From CAVSXS01 sp963767715 (GTDB taxonomy: Bacteria; Chloroflexota; Ktedonobacteria; Ktedonobacterales; Ktedonobacteraceae), in assembly GCA_963767715.1 (NCBI GenBank), contig CAVYFA010000016.1:434001-498000 (forward strand): a DNA stretch of 64,000 nucleotides, in the 5' to 3' direction. Shown here piece by piece: positions 43,881 through 52,284 of this stretch. The translations under genes were made by a program, and so were the position numbers. The stretch's first letter is position 1; the number at the start of each line of letters is the position of its first letter. Under the pieces are notes generated by a model. The model was not told the origin of the DNA, made no database searches, and saw only the letters and a program-made list of their open reading frames with translations.

Positions 43881-45125
43881 TTAGCGCTTCCCAAGTCCCG
43901 GCTGCGGCGCGCCGACCAGGATCGCCATATTGCCCGGCGGGTGCTTGCCTTCGAGCATATCCTGGTGTACCTGCGGGATATCCTCGAAGCGCCCTATTTT
44001 ACTGACACATGGGTCGAGTTTACCGCCGCGCATCAGGTCATTGTAGGCGCTTGCCTGCTCGTCGTTCGTGCCGTGCGACCCCTGCAGGCGCTTCTGCCTC
44101 GTCCACAGGTAACGCAGGTCAACCATGGCGGAGAAGCCCGTCGTGCCCGCACAGATCACCACCATACCGCCTTGCTCGCAGACGAAGATCGAGGTGGGGA
44201 TGGTGTCTTCGCCGGGATGCTCGAAGACGATTGCCGGGCTGCGCCGCTCGCCCAGAATATCCCAGATTTTCTTGCCGAAGGCGCGCGCACTTTTGGTCCA
44301 CTGCTTTTGCCCCTCGACATCCGTCCAGTGCGGTGGGACGCCCCAGTGGTTGAATTCAGTGCGGTTGATGTAGCCGAGCGCGCCTAGCCGCTTGCAGTAC
44401 TCGCCGCGCTCAGCGTTAGAGACGACGGCGATCGGCAGCGCACCGCCAATGCGCGCAAGCTGGATAGCCATCGATCCAAGCCCGCCGGAGCCGCCCCAGA
44501 TCAGGACGACATCGCCCTGCTGCACAGTATTCCCCTGCCAGCCGAACAGCATGCGGTAAGCGGTCGTGCCGACCAGCGTGCTGGCGCCCGCCTCTTCCCA
44601 GGAAAGGTGCTCCGCCTTCGGCAGGCACTGGTGCGCCTGGGCGATAGCAAACTGGCCGAAGGAGCCATAGTTCGTCTCGTATCCCCAGATTTTCGCGGAT
44701 GGCGCGATCACCGGGTCTTTGCCCGCCAGCACCCAGGGATCGTTCTTGTCCCACCACCCGTGATGGATCACCACCTCGTCGCCGACCCTGACATTCGTGA
44801 CCTCGCTGCCGACGGCGTAGACGATGCCGGAGGCGTCGCTGCCGCCGATATGGAAGGTGCGCGGGTCGCCAGCCGCCTGCCGCACGGCAATCACGTCGAT
44901 GGGCACGCCGCGCGCGGCCCAGACGCCGTCATAGTCGATACCGGCCGCCATGACCGCCACCAGCACCTGGTCCGGGGCGACCTCCGGCGTTTCCACGCGC
45001 TCGATCTTGAAGGCATCGCGCGGGTCGCCCAGCCGGTCCTGCCTGACCACCTGGGCGTACATGTATGGCGGAACCTCCCCAACCGGAGGGAGCGTTCCAA
45101 TCGGATAAATATCTTGCGTGGGCAT
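43881..45125 (-). CDS. ccrA: Crotonyl-CoA carboxylase/reductase
   Basis: 414 residues, medium-chain dehydrogenase superfamily, NADPH-dependent. Converts crotonyl-CoA plus CO2 to ethylmalonyl-CoA (or reduces it to butyryl-CoA). Family-specific features: the extended N-terminus (PPYMYAQVVRQDRLGDPRDAFKIE), AGIDYDGVWAARGVP, HIGGSDASGIVYAVG, VVIHHGWWDKNDPWVLAGKDP, GETNYGSFGQFA-type segment, VLIWGGSGGLGSMAIQLAR for NADP binding and HWGVPPHWTDVEGQ. It could serve the ethylmalonyl-CoA pathway or supply polyketide extender units; no other pathway gene is adjacent. Perfect AAGGAGG upstream. Nine bases after the LLM oxidoreductase, so probably co-transcribed. Confidence 0.93.
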   Translation of the reverse strand: MPTQDIYPIGTLPPVGEVPPYMYAQVVRQDRLGDPRDAFKIERVETPEVAPDQVLVAVMAAGIDYDGVWAARGVPIDVIAVRQAAGDPRTFHIGGSDASGIVYAVGSEVTNVRVGDEVVIHHGWWDKNDPWVLAGKDPVIAPSAKIWGYETNYGSFGQFAIAQAHQCLPKAEHLSWEEAGASTLVGTTAYRMLFGWQGNTVQQGDVVLIWGGSGGLGSMAIQLARIGGALPIAVVSNAERGEYCKRLGALGYINRTEFNHWGVPPHWTDVEGQKQWTKSARAFGKKIWDILGERRSPAIVFEHPGEDTIPTSIFVCEQGGMVVICAGTTGFSAMVDLRYLWTRQKRLQGSHGTNDEQASAYNDLMRGGKLDPCVSKIGRFEDIPQVHQDMLEGKHPPGNMAILVGAPQPGLGKR

Positions 45126-45134
45126 ATTACCTCC

Positions 45135-45998
45135 TTATCCAACCAGGTCAGCAAGCTGGTCGATCTGCTCCAGGTCAGGCGTCGTAGGCCACAGGATCAA
45201 TTCGTCCGTCCCGATATCGGCGAAACCCGATATCACGCCCCGCACAGCCTCAAGCGTGGTCGGCAGCGACGCAACCATGCCTTCTACCCTTGGCCCCATC
45301 ATTGAATAATAGTCGCGTATATACGCACCCCCGCGTTCTAATCCATCCTCTCCCAGGGCAATATACGATGCCCCAACGAGCCGGGGCTTGCCCGATCTAC
45401 CCGCAGCCTCCCAGATCTCCTCGGCCATCCTGAAAAACTGACTTGCGCGCTGCGCACCGCCCCCGCCAGAGATATAGCCGTCACCCCATCGCTCCAGGCG
45501 CTTTAATGCCTCCGGAGTGTAGCCGCCGATCAACACTTCAGGCCCATCCTGCTGTGCTGGGAGTGGCCCGATGACTCCAACACTCTCGCTCAACGGCTGG
45601 CCCGACCAGATACGGTGCATGATCGCCAGTTGCTCGTCATAAATTTTGCCGCGCCGGTGGAAGGGTACCCCGGCAGCCTGGAAATCGTCCTCGCGGGACC
45701 CAACGCCCATGCCCAGGGTGAGACGGCCGCCCGAGAGTGCATCCAGGCTGGCAGCCTGCTTCGCCAGGATAACAGCATTGCGCAGCGGCGCGAGCAGCAC
45801 GGTGGACATCAGCCGGATGCGCTCGGTCGCCCCCGCCGCTGCAGCCAGTGTGATCAGCACATCGTAGTTCGGGTAAACCAGACGGTCAATCAGCCCCAGG
45901 CTGGAGAACGGCCCGGCATCAGCTTTCCTGGCCCATTCCAGTATCTGCTTTCCCGGCACCCCGGGAATATTTGCCGGTATTCCAAGACCAATCTTCAT
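45135..45998 (-). CDS. LLM-class flavin-dependent oxidoreductase
   Basis: 287 residues, luciferase-like TIM barrel: KIGLGIPANIPGVPGKQILEWARKADA, PYVDVLIT-like NYDVLITLAAAAGATERIRLMSTVLLAPLRNAVILAKQAASLDALSGGRLTLGMGVG, then VLIGGYTPEALKRLERWGDGYISGGGG. The family uses FMN or F420 and oxidises a wide set of substrates; SGGRLTLGMGVGSRE is the diagnostic segment. GAGGT before ATG 45998. Upstream gene of a two-gene unit with crotonyl-CoA reductase. Confidence 0.92.
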   Translation of the reverse strand: MKIGLGIPANIPGVPGKQILEWARKADAGPFSSLGLIDRLVYPNYDVLITLAAAAGATERIRLMSTVLLAPLRNAVILAKQAASLDALSGGRLTLGMGVGSREDDFQAAGVPFHRRGKIYDEQLAIMHRIWSGQPLSESVGVIGPLPAQQDGPEVLIGGYTPEALKRLERWGDGYISGGGGAQRASQFFRMAEEIWEAAGRSGKPRLVGASYIALGEDGLERGGAYIRDYYSMMGPRVEGMVASLPTTLEAVRGVISGFADIGTDELILWPTTPDLEQIDQLADLVG

Positions 45999-46192
45999 AT
46001 AGTAACCTCTTCATGTTCTGTGATCAGAAACGCATATTAAACGTTTCCACGTTGCCAGATATCAGGCTAACAACGCGACGAGCGTTGCTAATGGTACTAT
46101 AATTATCCGCCATGTATAGTGTATCACCTGCAATGGCCTGCCCGGCAGGATCGCTGTCAGTAAAACAACCATTTCTTTACTATGAATATCTG

Positions 46193-46834
46193 CTAGCGTA
46201 GTTTCCGCGCAAAGATATAGACCCGCTGCGTCTCAACCTCAACGCCTGCATAGGGTGACCTCTCGATGCTCTCTTCAATCCCAAAGCCTGCCTCTCTCAA
46301 GTAGCCCTCCATTTCCTCGCGTTCAAAGAAAACACCATCCAGCGAGACCTGCTTTCCCCACCATTCGTCCAGGTGCCTCACCTCCTGGCCTTTGTGGAAA
46401 GCCAGCAGGAGCAGGCCATTCGGTTGCAGTACGCGGTGAAGTTCGCGCAAGACCGGTGTGACCTGCTGGCGGGGGAAATGAATCAAAGAGTAGAAGGCCA
46501 CAATCCCAGCCCATATTCCATCTCGAACGTTGAGCGAAGTCATATTTCCTCGCTGAAACTCGATGCCTGGATTAAGCTTCTTCGCCAGTTCAACCATCCT
46601 GGGAGAGAGATCGATCCCTATGATGGTAGCCCCTTGCTCTTGTAGATAGCGGGCAACGTGCCCAGGCCCGCACCCCAGGTCGCAGACAATCCCAGATCCT
46701 CGTACCTCCTGAGCAAAGCGGTCGAGCAACTCTCGGTCCAGTGGCTTATGCTCCAGCTCGGAATAGATTCGCGATACATACTCCTCTGCAATCTGGTCGT
46801 AGCTCTTTTGCACGTTCTCGGTGTTCTGATGCAT
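46193..46834 (-). CDS. SAM-dependent methyltransferase (class I)
   Basis: 213 residues starting at ATG 46834 (GAGGAG upstream; the longer reading from 46864 lacks a site). Motifs: YDQIAEEYVSRIYSELEHKPLD, GIVCDLGCGPGHVARYLQEQGA, IGIDLSPRMVELA, GIVAFYSLIHFPRQQVTPVLRELHRVLQPNGLLLLAFH. This is a common small-molecule methyltransferase type with DUF-like substrate range; target unknown. Probably the second gene after leucine dehydrogenase, 39 bases away. Confidence 0.9.
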   Translation of the reverse strand: MHQNTENVQKSYDQIAEEYVSRIYSELEHKPLDRELLDRFAQEVRGSGIVCDLGCGPGHVARYLQEQGATIIGIDLSPRMVELAKKLNPGIEFQRGNMTSLNVRDGIWAGIVAFYSLIHFPRQQVTPVLRELHRVLQPNGLLLLAFHKGQEVRHLDEWWGKQVSLDGVFFEREEMEGYLREAGFGIEESIERSPYAGVEVETQRVYIFARKLR

Positions 46835-46873
46835 GCCGCGCCTGCTCCTCTGCTCTAGTAACAAGCCATCTCT

Positions 46874-47965
46874 CTATAATTTATCCGCCGTCGTCCTCAG
46901 CCGCTTCGCCTGCCCAACGGCCGCGATGCGCCTCTCCGCCAGCACATCGGCGGCACGATAGGTCGGAATACGCTGCTCCTTCGAGATGGCGATCACACGC
47001 AGCATGGCGTCATACAGGCGCGCCACCTTCTCCATCATGCGCTGCCTGTTGAAACCGCCAGGATTGAGGCTGTCGAGGCCTGAGAGCAGACCGCCCGCGT
47101 TCACGATGTAGTCGGGGGCGTAGAGGATGTCGCGTTCTCGCAGCATATCGCCGTGATGCGCTTCTTCAAGCTGGTTATTGGCCGAGCCGCATACAATCTT
47201 GCAGCGTAGTTCAGGGATAGTAATATCATTAAGGACCGCGCCCATTGCGCAGGGTGAGTAAATATCGACATCCAGGTGGTCTATCTCCTGTGGTGAAACC
47301 ATCCGTGTTTGATAGCGCTCCGCCACCATCGTCGCCCGCTCCTCGTCGATATCGGCCACCGTCACCATGGCGCCCGCCTCGACCAGGTATTGCACAGCAT
47401 GGCCCCCGACCGCGCCGACGCCCTGCACCGCCACAGTCCGGCCCCGCAGATCAGAACTGCCGTAGACCTCATTCAGGCAGGCGCGCATCCCCTGCACAAC
47501 ACCAAACGCGGTGGCCTGCGAGCTGTCACCGGGGCCACCCCACGATTCCGGCAGTGTCACAATGTATGGCGACTCTTCGCGCATGATGACCATGTCGTCC
47601 AGGTTTGTGCCAACATCGATTCCGGTGATGAACAGTCCGTTCAGGCGATTGATGAAGCGCGCCAGCGCGCGCAATCTTGCCTCGGTCTTGTCACGCTTCG
47701 GATCCCCAAAGACGACGCACTTTCCACCGCCATAAGCTGCCCCTGCCGCTGCGCACTTATACGTCATGCCGCGCGCCAGCCGCAGCACGTCCCGCACCGC
47801 CTCGCCCTCGCTCGCGTACGGCCACATACGAATGCCGCCCGCCGCCGGACCAAGCGTCGTATCATGAATCGCGACAATGGCCCGCAGTCCAAGCGTCTTC
47901 TCCTGGCAAAAGTAAAGATTCTCGTAATCGTAGGTCTCCATCTGGTCGAAAATAAGGTCGCTCAT
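46874..47965 (-). CDS. Leucine/valine dehydrogenase family (Glu/Leu/Phe/Val dehydrogenase)
   Basis: 363 residues. NAD-dependent oxidative deamination of branched-chain amino acids (or the reverse). Segments: GPAAGGIRMWPYASEGEAVRDVLRLARGMTYKCAAAGAAYGGGKCVV holding both the substrate and catalytic lysines, ITGIDVGTN, the NAD fold TVAVQGVGAVGGHAVQYLVEAGAMVTVADID and CGSANNQL. The GGIRMWPY spelling is that of leucine dehydrogenase rather than glutamate dehydrogenase. It could feed branched-chain acyl-CoA synthesis. A palindromic operator-like site overlies its likely promoter (48025-48044). Confidence 0.9.
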   Translation of the reverse strand: MSDLIFDQMETYDYENLYFCQEKTLGLRAIVAIHDTTLGPAAGGIRMWPYASEGEAVRDVLRLARGMTYKCAAAGAAYGGGKCVVFGDPKRDKTEARLRALARFINRLNGLFITGIDVGTNLDDMVIMREESPYIVTLPESWGGPGDSSQATAFGVVQGMRACLNEVYGSSDLRGRTVAVQGVGAVGGHAVQYLVEAGAMVTVADIDEERATMVAERYQTRMVSPQEIDHLDVDIYSPCAMGAVLNDITIPELRCKIVCGSANNQLEEAHHGDMLRERDILYAPDYIVNAGGLLSGLDSLNPGGFNRQRMMEKVARLYDAMLRVIAISKEQRIPTYRAADVLAERRIAAVGQAKRLRTTADKL

Positions 47966-48024
47966 GCTTTAAGCTGTTCTCCTCTTCCGTAGGGTTGATG
48001 TGAGGTATAGGGTCAGTAAGTGAT

Positions 48025-48044
48025 TGTCATAATATGACATTATA
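48025..48044 (-). promoter_or_regulatory. Promoter and palindromic operator of leucine dehydrogenase
   Basis: Minus strand -10 TATAAT (48044-48039), immediately followed by a perfect palindrome TGTCAT-N3-ATGACA (48025-48039) that would cover the transcript start. The reading for the divergent gene: TATACT at 48070-48075. A repressor of the leucine dehydrogenase unit is likely; regulator unknown. The -35 is poor. Confidence 0.45.
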
Positions 48045-48121
48045 CCGTCTAGTTAATGCGTGCACATGATATACTGTCGTAATACGAGAAAATACCGGCC
48101 AGTTCGAGAGGAGGGCAGAAC

Positions 48122-49063
48122 ATGGATGTCTATCGCGCACTCAACGCAGATGTGCCCGAGTTGCTCTTTACCGTCTTGCACCAATCGGGCCCGACCGTCA
48201 CCGGCGAGGACTTTACCCGCACCGTCAGCGCGCTGCACCAGGACATGCGCAGTCAGGCCCAGGAAGTGGGGGCACAGTTGCAGCAATGGCTGGACCAGCA
48301 GGCGCAGCGCGAGGCCGAGGAGACAGCCCGCAAGCTCCAGCGCCTCGGCCTCCTGGCAGAGAGGGCGGAGCTTGGGGTAGTCACTCGCACCATCGCCCAG
48401 GATTATCGCCGCCTGGCCGGTCGCGTCGGCTCGGAATCGGTACTGGGGTTGCAGGGATCGGCCGAAATGGTCTTTTCCGAGGGCGCGCCGGATGATCCCG
48501 AACTGGCGAGGCGCGTCGCCGATGGCCGCGAGTACCTGGCATCGTTGGGTTTCAAACCCGGCCAGGGGCCGTTCCACGAAACCTGGCTGCTCTTTCGCGG
48601 CTCCATCCACTACGACGTCATGCAGCACATCGTGCGCGACCGCATGGGCATCTACCGCGGCAGCCATGGCGCGCACATCGAAAACGTCGGGCGCACCTCC
48701 TTCGGCACCTACGACCTCATCTACCAGCTCGGTGAAAGCCTGACCGCCGGCCTCGCCGGCGCTGAAGGCACCCAGGAAGTCACTTTCGCCTTCAGCAAAG
48801 GCCCTGTTCACTATAGCGACTTCCGGCGCGATACTTCCGCTCTGTTGGAGCAGGTGGCCGAGCAATTGAACTTGATGCATGCCTCGTTCTGGCAGCGCAA
48901 ACTCGGCCTGGGCACCGGCAAGGAGTTCGTGCTGCGCCTGCGTATTCCAGCCGGTGAAGACGCACTGCGCGAGCTGATCGAGCAGATTGCAGGCACAGGG
49001 CGGGTCGGCAAAGAGACGATTGTCAAGCGCGGCAAGTTGCTGCTGGGGCGACGTGTGCTTTGA
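48122..49063 (+). CDS. Conserved protein of unknown function
   Basis: 313 residues, no membrane segment or signal peptide. The strand was chosen because GAGGAGG stands ahead of the ATG at 48122, whereas the antisense reading has no site and a repetitive look. Residues 40-95 are a long charged helix rich in Gln and Glu (VGAQLQQWLDQQAQREAEETARKLQRLGLL), probably a coiled coil. The second half mixes alpha/beta text (HYDVMQHIVRDRMGIYRGSHGAHIENVGRTSFGTYDLIYQLGESLTAGLAG). I do not recognise a family. Divergent from leucine dehydrogenase and possibly sharing its operator. Confidence 0.7.
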   Translation: MDVYRALNADVPELLFTVLHQSGPTVTGEDFTRTVSALHQDMRSQAQEVGAQLQQWLDQQAQREAEETARKLQRLGLLAERAELGVVTRTIAQDYRRLAGRVGSESVLGLQGSAEMVFSEGAPDDPELARRVADGREYLASLGFKPGQGPFHETWLLFRGSIHYDVMQHIVRDRMGIYRGSHGAHIENVGRTSFGTYDLIYQLGESLTAGLAGAEGTQEVTFAFSKGPVHYSDFRRDTSALLEQVAEQLNLMHASFWQRKLGLGTGKEFVLRLRIPAGEDALRELIEQIAGTGRVGKETIVKRGKLLLGRRVL

Positions 49064-49161
49064 CATTTAAATATTATTCCTTTGTCGTGCGCTTTCTCCT
49101 TATTACAGGCAATCTTTATCGGGGTGCACAATAGTAACATTTACCCGATCAAATAACGTGT

Positions 49162-49190
49162 TGTCTGGCCTCCCTTGTAATGCTATACTC
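49162..49190 (+). promoter_or_regulatory. Putative sigma70-type promoter of the YqeY gene
   Basis: TTGTCT (49162-49167), 17-base spacer, TATACT (49185-49190). Expected start about 49197, 31 bases ahead of the ATG at 49228, which has AGAGG upstream. Confidence 0.55.
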
Positions 49191-49227
49191 AATCCCACAA
49201 TACGAATGATAAAGAAGAGGTATTCCC

Positions 49228-49701
49228 ATGGCACGGCAGGAATTCCCGCTAGAACAGCAATTGCGTAAAGATATCCAGGACGCCCAGCGCGCTCACGACC
49301 AGTTGAAGCTCGATACGCTGCGCATGGCCCTGGGCGCGATCCACAACCTTGAAGTGGCGCGCACCGACAAGAAAAACGCCGAGTACGGGCAGCCTTTGAC
49401 TGAAGCCGATTGCCTGAGAGTTCTGGAGCAAGAGGTCAAGAAGCGCAGCCAGGCCATCCCCCTCTACCGGCAGGCCAGGCGCGATGACCTGGCCGACAAA
49501 GAGCAGCGCGAGATGGACATCCTGCAGGGCTATCTCCAGGGCGCGCAGTTGAGCGACGATGAACTGCGCGCTATCGTCGCCAGGCTCGTCGAGGAACACG
49601 GCAAGGAATTCCGCAAGGTGATGCCATTGGCAGCGAAAGAGACGAAGGGACGCGCCGAGGGAGCGCGCGTCCAGCGCATCGTCAGGGAGATGACGCAGTA
49701 A
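49228..49701 (+). CDS. GatB/YqeY domain protein
   Basis: 157 residues. Whole protein matches the YqeY family: QQLRKDIQDAQRAHDQLKLDTLRMALGAIHNLEVARTDK, then LTEADCLRVLEQEVKKRSQAIPLYRQARRDDLADKEQREMDILQGYLQGAQLSDDEL. The family shares its fold with the tRNA-binding tail of GatB, and is thought to act in tRNA-dependent amino-acid chemistry. Its function is not proved. The next gene is cysteinyl-tRNA synthetase, consistent with a translation role. Confidence 0.9.
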   Translation: MARQEFPLEQQLRKDIQDAQRAHDQLKLDTLRMALGAIHNLEVARTDKKNAEYGQPLTEADCLRVLEQEVKKRSQAIPLYRQARRDDLADKEQREMDILQGYLQGAQLSDDELRAIVARLVEEHGKEFRKVMPLAAKETKGRAEGARVQRIVREMTQ

Positions 49702-49873
49702 GCATCAACTTGACAATCGTTGATACAGACTCTTACCATATACAGCGAATGCTTGATCTGATGGAATAGAGGCGGCGTGTTTGCGCGTTTTACCTTGTAT
49801 ATGGACAGGATGAACAGGCGTGTATCTGCCGTAAGCCAACGTGTTGTGCCACGTGTGAGGACAAAGGTAAAGG

Positions 49874-52267
49874 ATGAGAATCTATAATACGCTGAGTCGC
49901 CGCGTTGAAGAAATTATCCCTCGTGAAGCAAACACCCTCAAAATGTATTCCTGCGGCCCCACCGTCTATCGATATATCCACATCGGCAACCTGCGCACCT
50001 TCACCATGGCCGACTGGATTCGCCGCGCGTTCGAGTATCGAGGTTACGAGGTGCTACACGTCAAGAATATCACCGATGTCGGCCACATGCGGCAGGAGGT
50101 GGTAGACCGCGGCGAGGATAAGGTTCTGGCCCAGGCCCGCAGAGAGGGCAAGACCTCGCGGCAGATCGCGGATTATTATACCGCAGCCTTCCACCAGGAT
50201 GAAGGCAAGCTGAATATCGAACCGGCGAAGGTTTTCCCGCGCGCGACCGACCACATTCCCGAGATGATCGAGATCGTGCGGGGATTGCTGGCAAAAGGCG
50301 TCGCCTACGAGGTCGACGGCAACGTCTATTTCGACATCAAGCGCTTCCCCGGCTATGGCAAGCTCTCCGGCAACCAGTTGGAGAATATGCTGGCGGGTGT
50401 GCGCGAGGGAGTAGTGACGGACCGGCACAATCCGGAAGACTTTCCACTCTGGAAAGTCGCCGAAACCGGGCGCGAAATGGCCTGGGACAGTCCGTGGGGG
50501 CGCGGCTTCCCCGGCTGGCATATCGAGTGCAGCGCCATGTCGATGAAGTACCTCGGCCCGCATTTCGACATTCACACGGGCGGCGTCGACAATATCTTTC
50601 CCCATCACGAGGACGAAATCGCGCAGAGCGAAGCCTACACGGGCGAGCAGTTCGCCAACTACTGGATACACGCCCAGCACCTGCTGGCAGATGGGCAGAA
50701 GATGGCGAAATCAACCGGCAATGCCTACACCCGCGCCGAGATCGAGACGCGCGGCTTCGACCCGATGTCGCTGCGTTACTTCTACACCACGGCGCTGTAT
50801 CGCAGCCGCCTCAACTTCACCTTCCGCGCCCTTCAGGCCTCGCAGACGGCTCTCGAACGCTTGCGAGGCCTGGCATACCAGTTGCTGCAACAGGCGGACC
50901 AGCATGCTGTCTTCGACCCTCAACAACTCAAAGGCGAGGCCTGGCAGGAGCGTTTTTTGCGCGAAGTAGAGAACGACCTGAATATGCCGCGCGCGATGGC
51001 GGTGGTCTGGTCGATGCTGGCCGACCACGCAACTTCACCCACGACACGCCTGCGCATCCTGCTCGATGCCGATCGCATCCTTGGCTTTGGCCTGAAAGAA
51101 TACCTGCAAAGCGACGCGCCCCGCCGCAAGCAAGACCCGCGCACGTACCTGGCCGCCGTGCCCGCGCCCATCGCGGAGCGCGTGCAGGAGCGCGCTGCGC
51201 TGCGCCGCCGTGAGAGCTACCCGCAGGCCGACGAACTGCGCCAGGAGATCGCCGCCGGCGGCTACTCGCTGCGTGATACCGCGCTCGGCTCGCTGGTGCT
51301 GCCGCGCCGCCTTGAGGACGAATTCACCGTGCTCTCCGATTCCAGCGACGCGCCGGACAATAGCGCCGAGCCCGACCAGTACGAGTTTTCCGTAAATCTG
51401 CTGGCGCATAACAGCCGCGAGGACCTGGACCGCTGCATCCAGAGCATCTGCCGGCATAGCGCCGGGCGTTCGATAGAACTTGTGATCGTTGATAACGGTT
51501 CGACCGACGACACACTGGCGTATCTGCAACAACTGGCCCGCCGGCATGACCCGCGTGGAGAAAATGGAGAGTCGCTCGGCTTGCAGGTGCTGTTCGCCGA
51601 CCACAATATGGGTTTCGCCGCCGGCCGCAATGCTACTATGCGCGCCAGCCGGGGACGCTACATCGTCCTGTTGGATACCTCCATCGAGGTCAATGGTGAT
51701 ATCTGGGAGCCGCTGGACCAGACGCTGGCCGACCACAATATGGGCATTGTTGGTCCCTATGGGCTGGTCACGGACGACCTGCGCGAGTTTCGCGAGGATG
51801 CCGGCCCCGATGTAGATGCCATCGAGGGCTACCTGATGGCCTTCCGCCGAGCGCTGTTGCCAGAGGTGGGCTGGATCGACGAGCGCTTCCGCTTCTATCG
51901 CCTGGCAGACATTCACTACAGCTTCTTTTTCAAAACCTCGGGCTATCGCGCGCTGACCACGCCGCAGGTAGCCGGGCGCGTCATCAAGCACCCACATCGC
52001 GAGTGGTACAGCCTGAGCGAGGATGAGCAGGCCACCAGGAGCAAGAAAAACTACGACATCTTTCGCGACCGCTGGCATCACGGAGAAAGTCTACTGGTCG
52101 GCAACTATCGGCCGGAGAACCTGTGGCGCGGCCACGACCATCCCTATCATGTAGATGGCACCCATACGCACCTGCCAGAAGAGTTACCGCCCGCAGGTGT
52201 CATGCACACCCATATGCACCGGCACTGGCCGGATCATTCACACGAGCATCCTCACTACCACACGTAG
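49874..52267 (+). CDS. cysS: Cysteinyl-tRNA synthetase fused to GT2 glycosyltransferase and His-rich tail
   Basis: 797 residues. Residues 1-490: full cysteinyl-tRNA synthetase with zinc ligand Cys in MYSCGPTVY, HIGH-type HIGNLRT near residue 36, zinc residues in GWHIECSAMS and FPHHEDEIAQSE, KMSKS-type KMAKSTGN near residue 277 and the DALR-like C-terminal helices. Residues about 500-735: family 2 glycosyltransferase with VNLLAHNSREDLDRCIQSI, VIVDNGSTDDTLAYL, ADHNMGFAAGRNATMRASRGRYIVLLD; the usual DxD is DTS. Residues 753-797: 14 histidines in about 45, likely metal-binding. Frame is continuous. The synthetase should be functional and essential; the role of the glycosyl-transferase part is unknown. 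AAAGG upstream. Confidence 0.93.
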   Translation: MRIYNTLSRRVEEIIPREANTLKMYSCGPTVYRYIHIGNLRTFTMADWIRRAFEYRGYEVLHVKNITDVGHMRQEVVDRGEDKVLAQARREGKTSRQIADYYTAAFHQDEGKLNIEPAKVFPRATDHIPEMIEIVRGLLAKGVAYEVDGNVYFDIKRFPGYGKLSGNQLENMLAGVREGVVTDRHNPEDFPLWKVAETGREMAWDSPWGRGFPGWHIECSAMSMKYLGPHFDIHTGGVDNIFPHHEDEIAQSEAYTGEQFANYWIHAQHLLADGQKMAKSTGNAYTRAEIETRGFDPMSLRYFYTTALYRSRLNFTFRALQASQTALERLRGLAYQLLQQADQHAVFDPQQLKGEAWQERFLREVENDLNMPRAMAVVWSMLADHATSPTTRLRILLDADRILGFGLKEYLQSDAPRRKQDPRTYLAAVPAPIAERVQERAALRRRESYPQADELRQEIAAGGYSLRDTALGSLVLPRRLEDEFTVLSDSSDAPDNSAEPDQYEFSVNLLAHNSREDLDRCIQSICRHSAGRSIELVIVDNGSTDDTLAYLQQLARRHDPRGENGESLGLQVLFADHNMGFAAGRNATMRASRGRYIVLLDTSIEVNGDIWEPLDQTLADHNMGIVGPYGLVTDDLREFREDAGPDVDAIEGYLMAFRRALLPEVGWIDERFRFYRLADIHYSFFFKTSGYRALTTPQVAGRVIKHPHREWYSLSEDEQATRSKKNYDIFRDRWHHGESLLVGNYRPENLWRGHDHPYHVDGTHTHLPEELPPAGVMHTHMHRHWPDHSHEHPHYHT

Positions 52268-52284
52268 GGAGTACAGGAGATCTC

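Noticed and set aside
48053..49066. 337-codon frame on the minus strand opposite the unknown gene at 48122
   Set aside because: The plus frame has GAGGAGG before its ATG; the minus frame has none and a low-complexity amino acid make-up. Not certain, since neither protein is recognised.
49702..49873. Possible T-box or leader upstream of the cysS fusion
   Set aside because: No T-box sequence or terminator hairpin could be found; only a TTGACA at 49710-49715 without a good -10.
51035..52081. 348-codon frame opposite the CysRS-GT2 fusion
   Set aside because: Shadow of the GT2 part; no motif.
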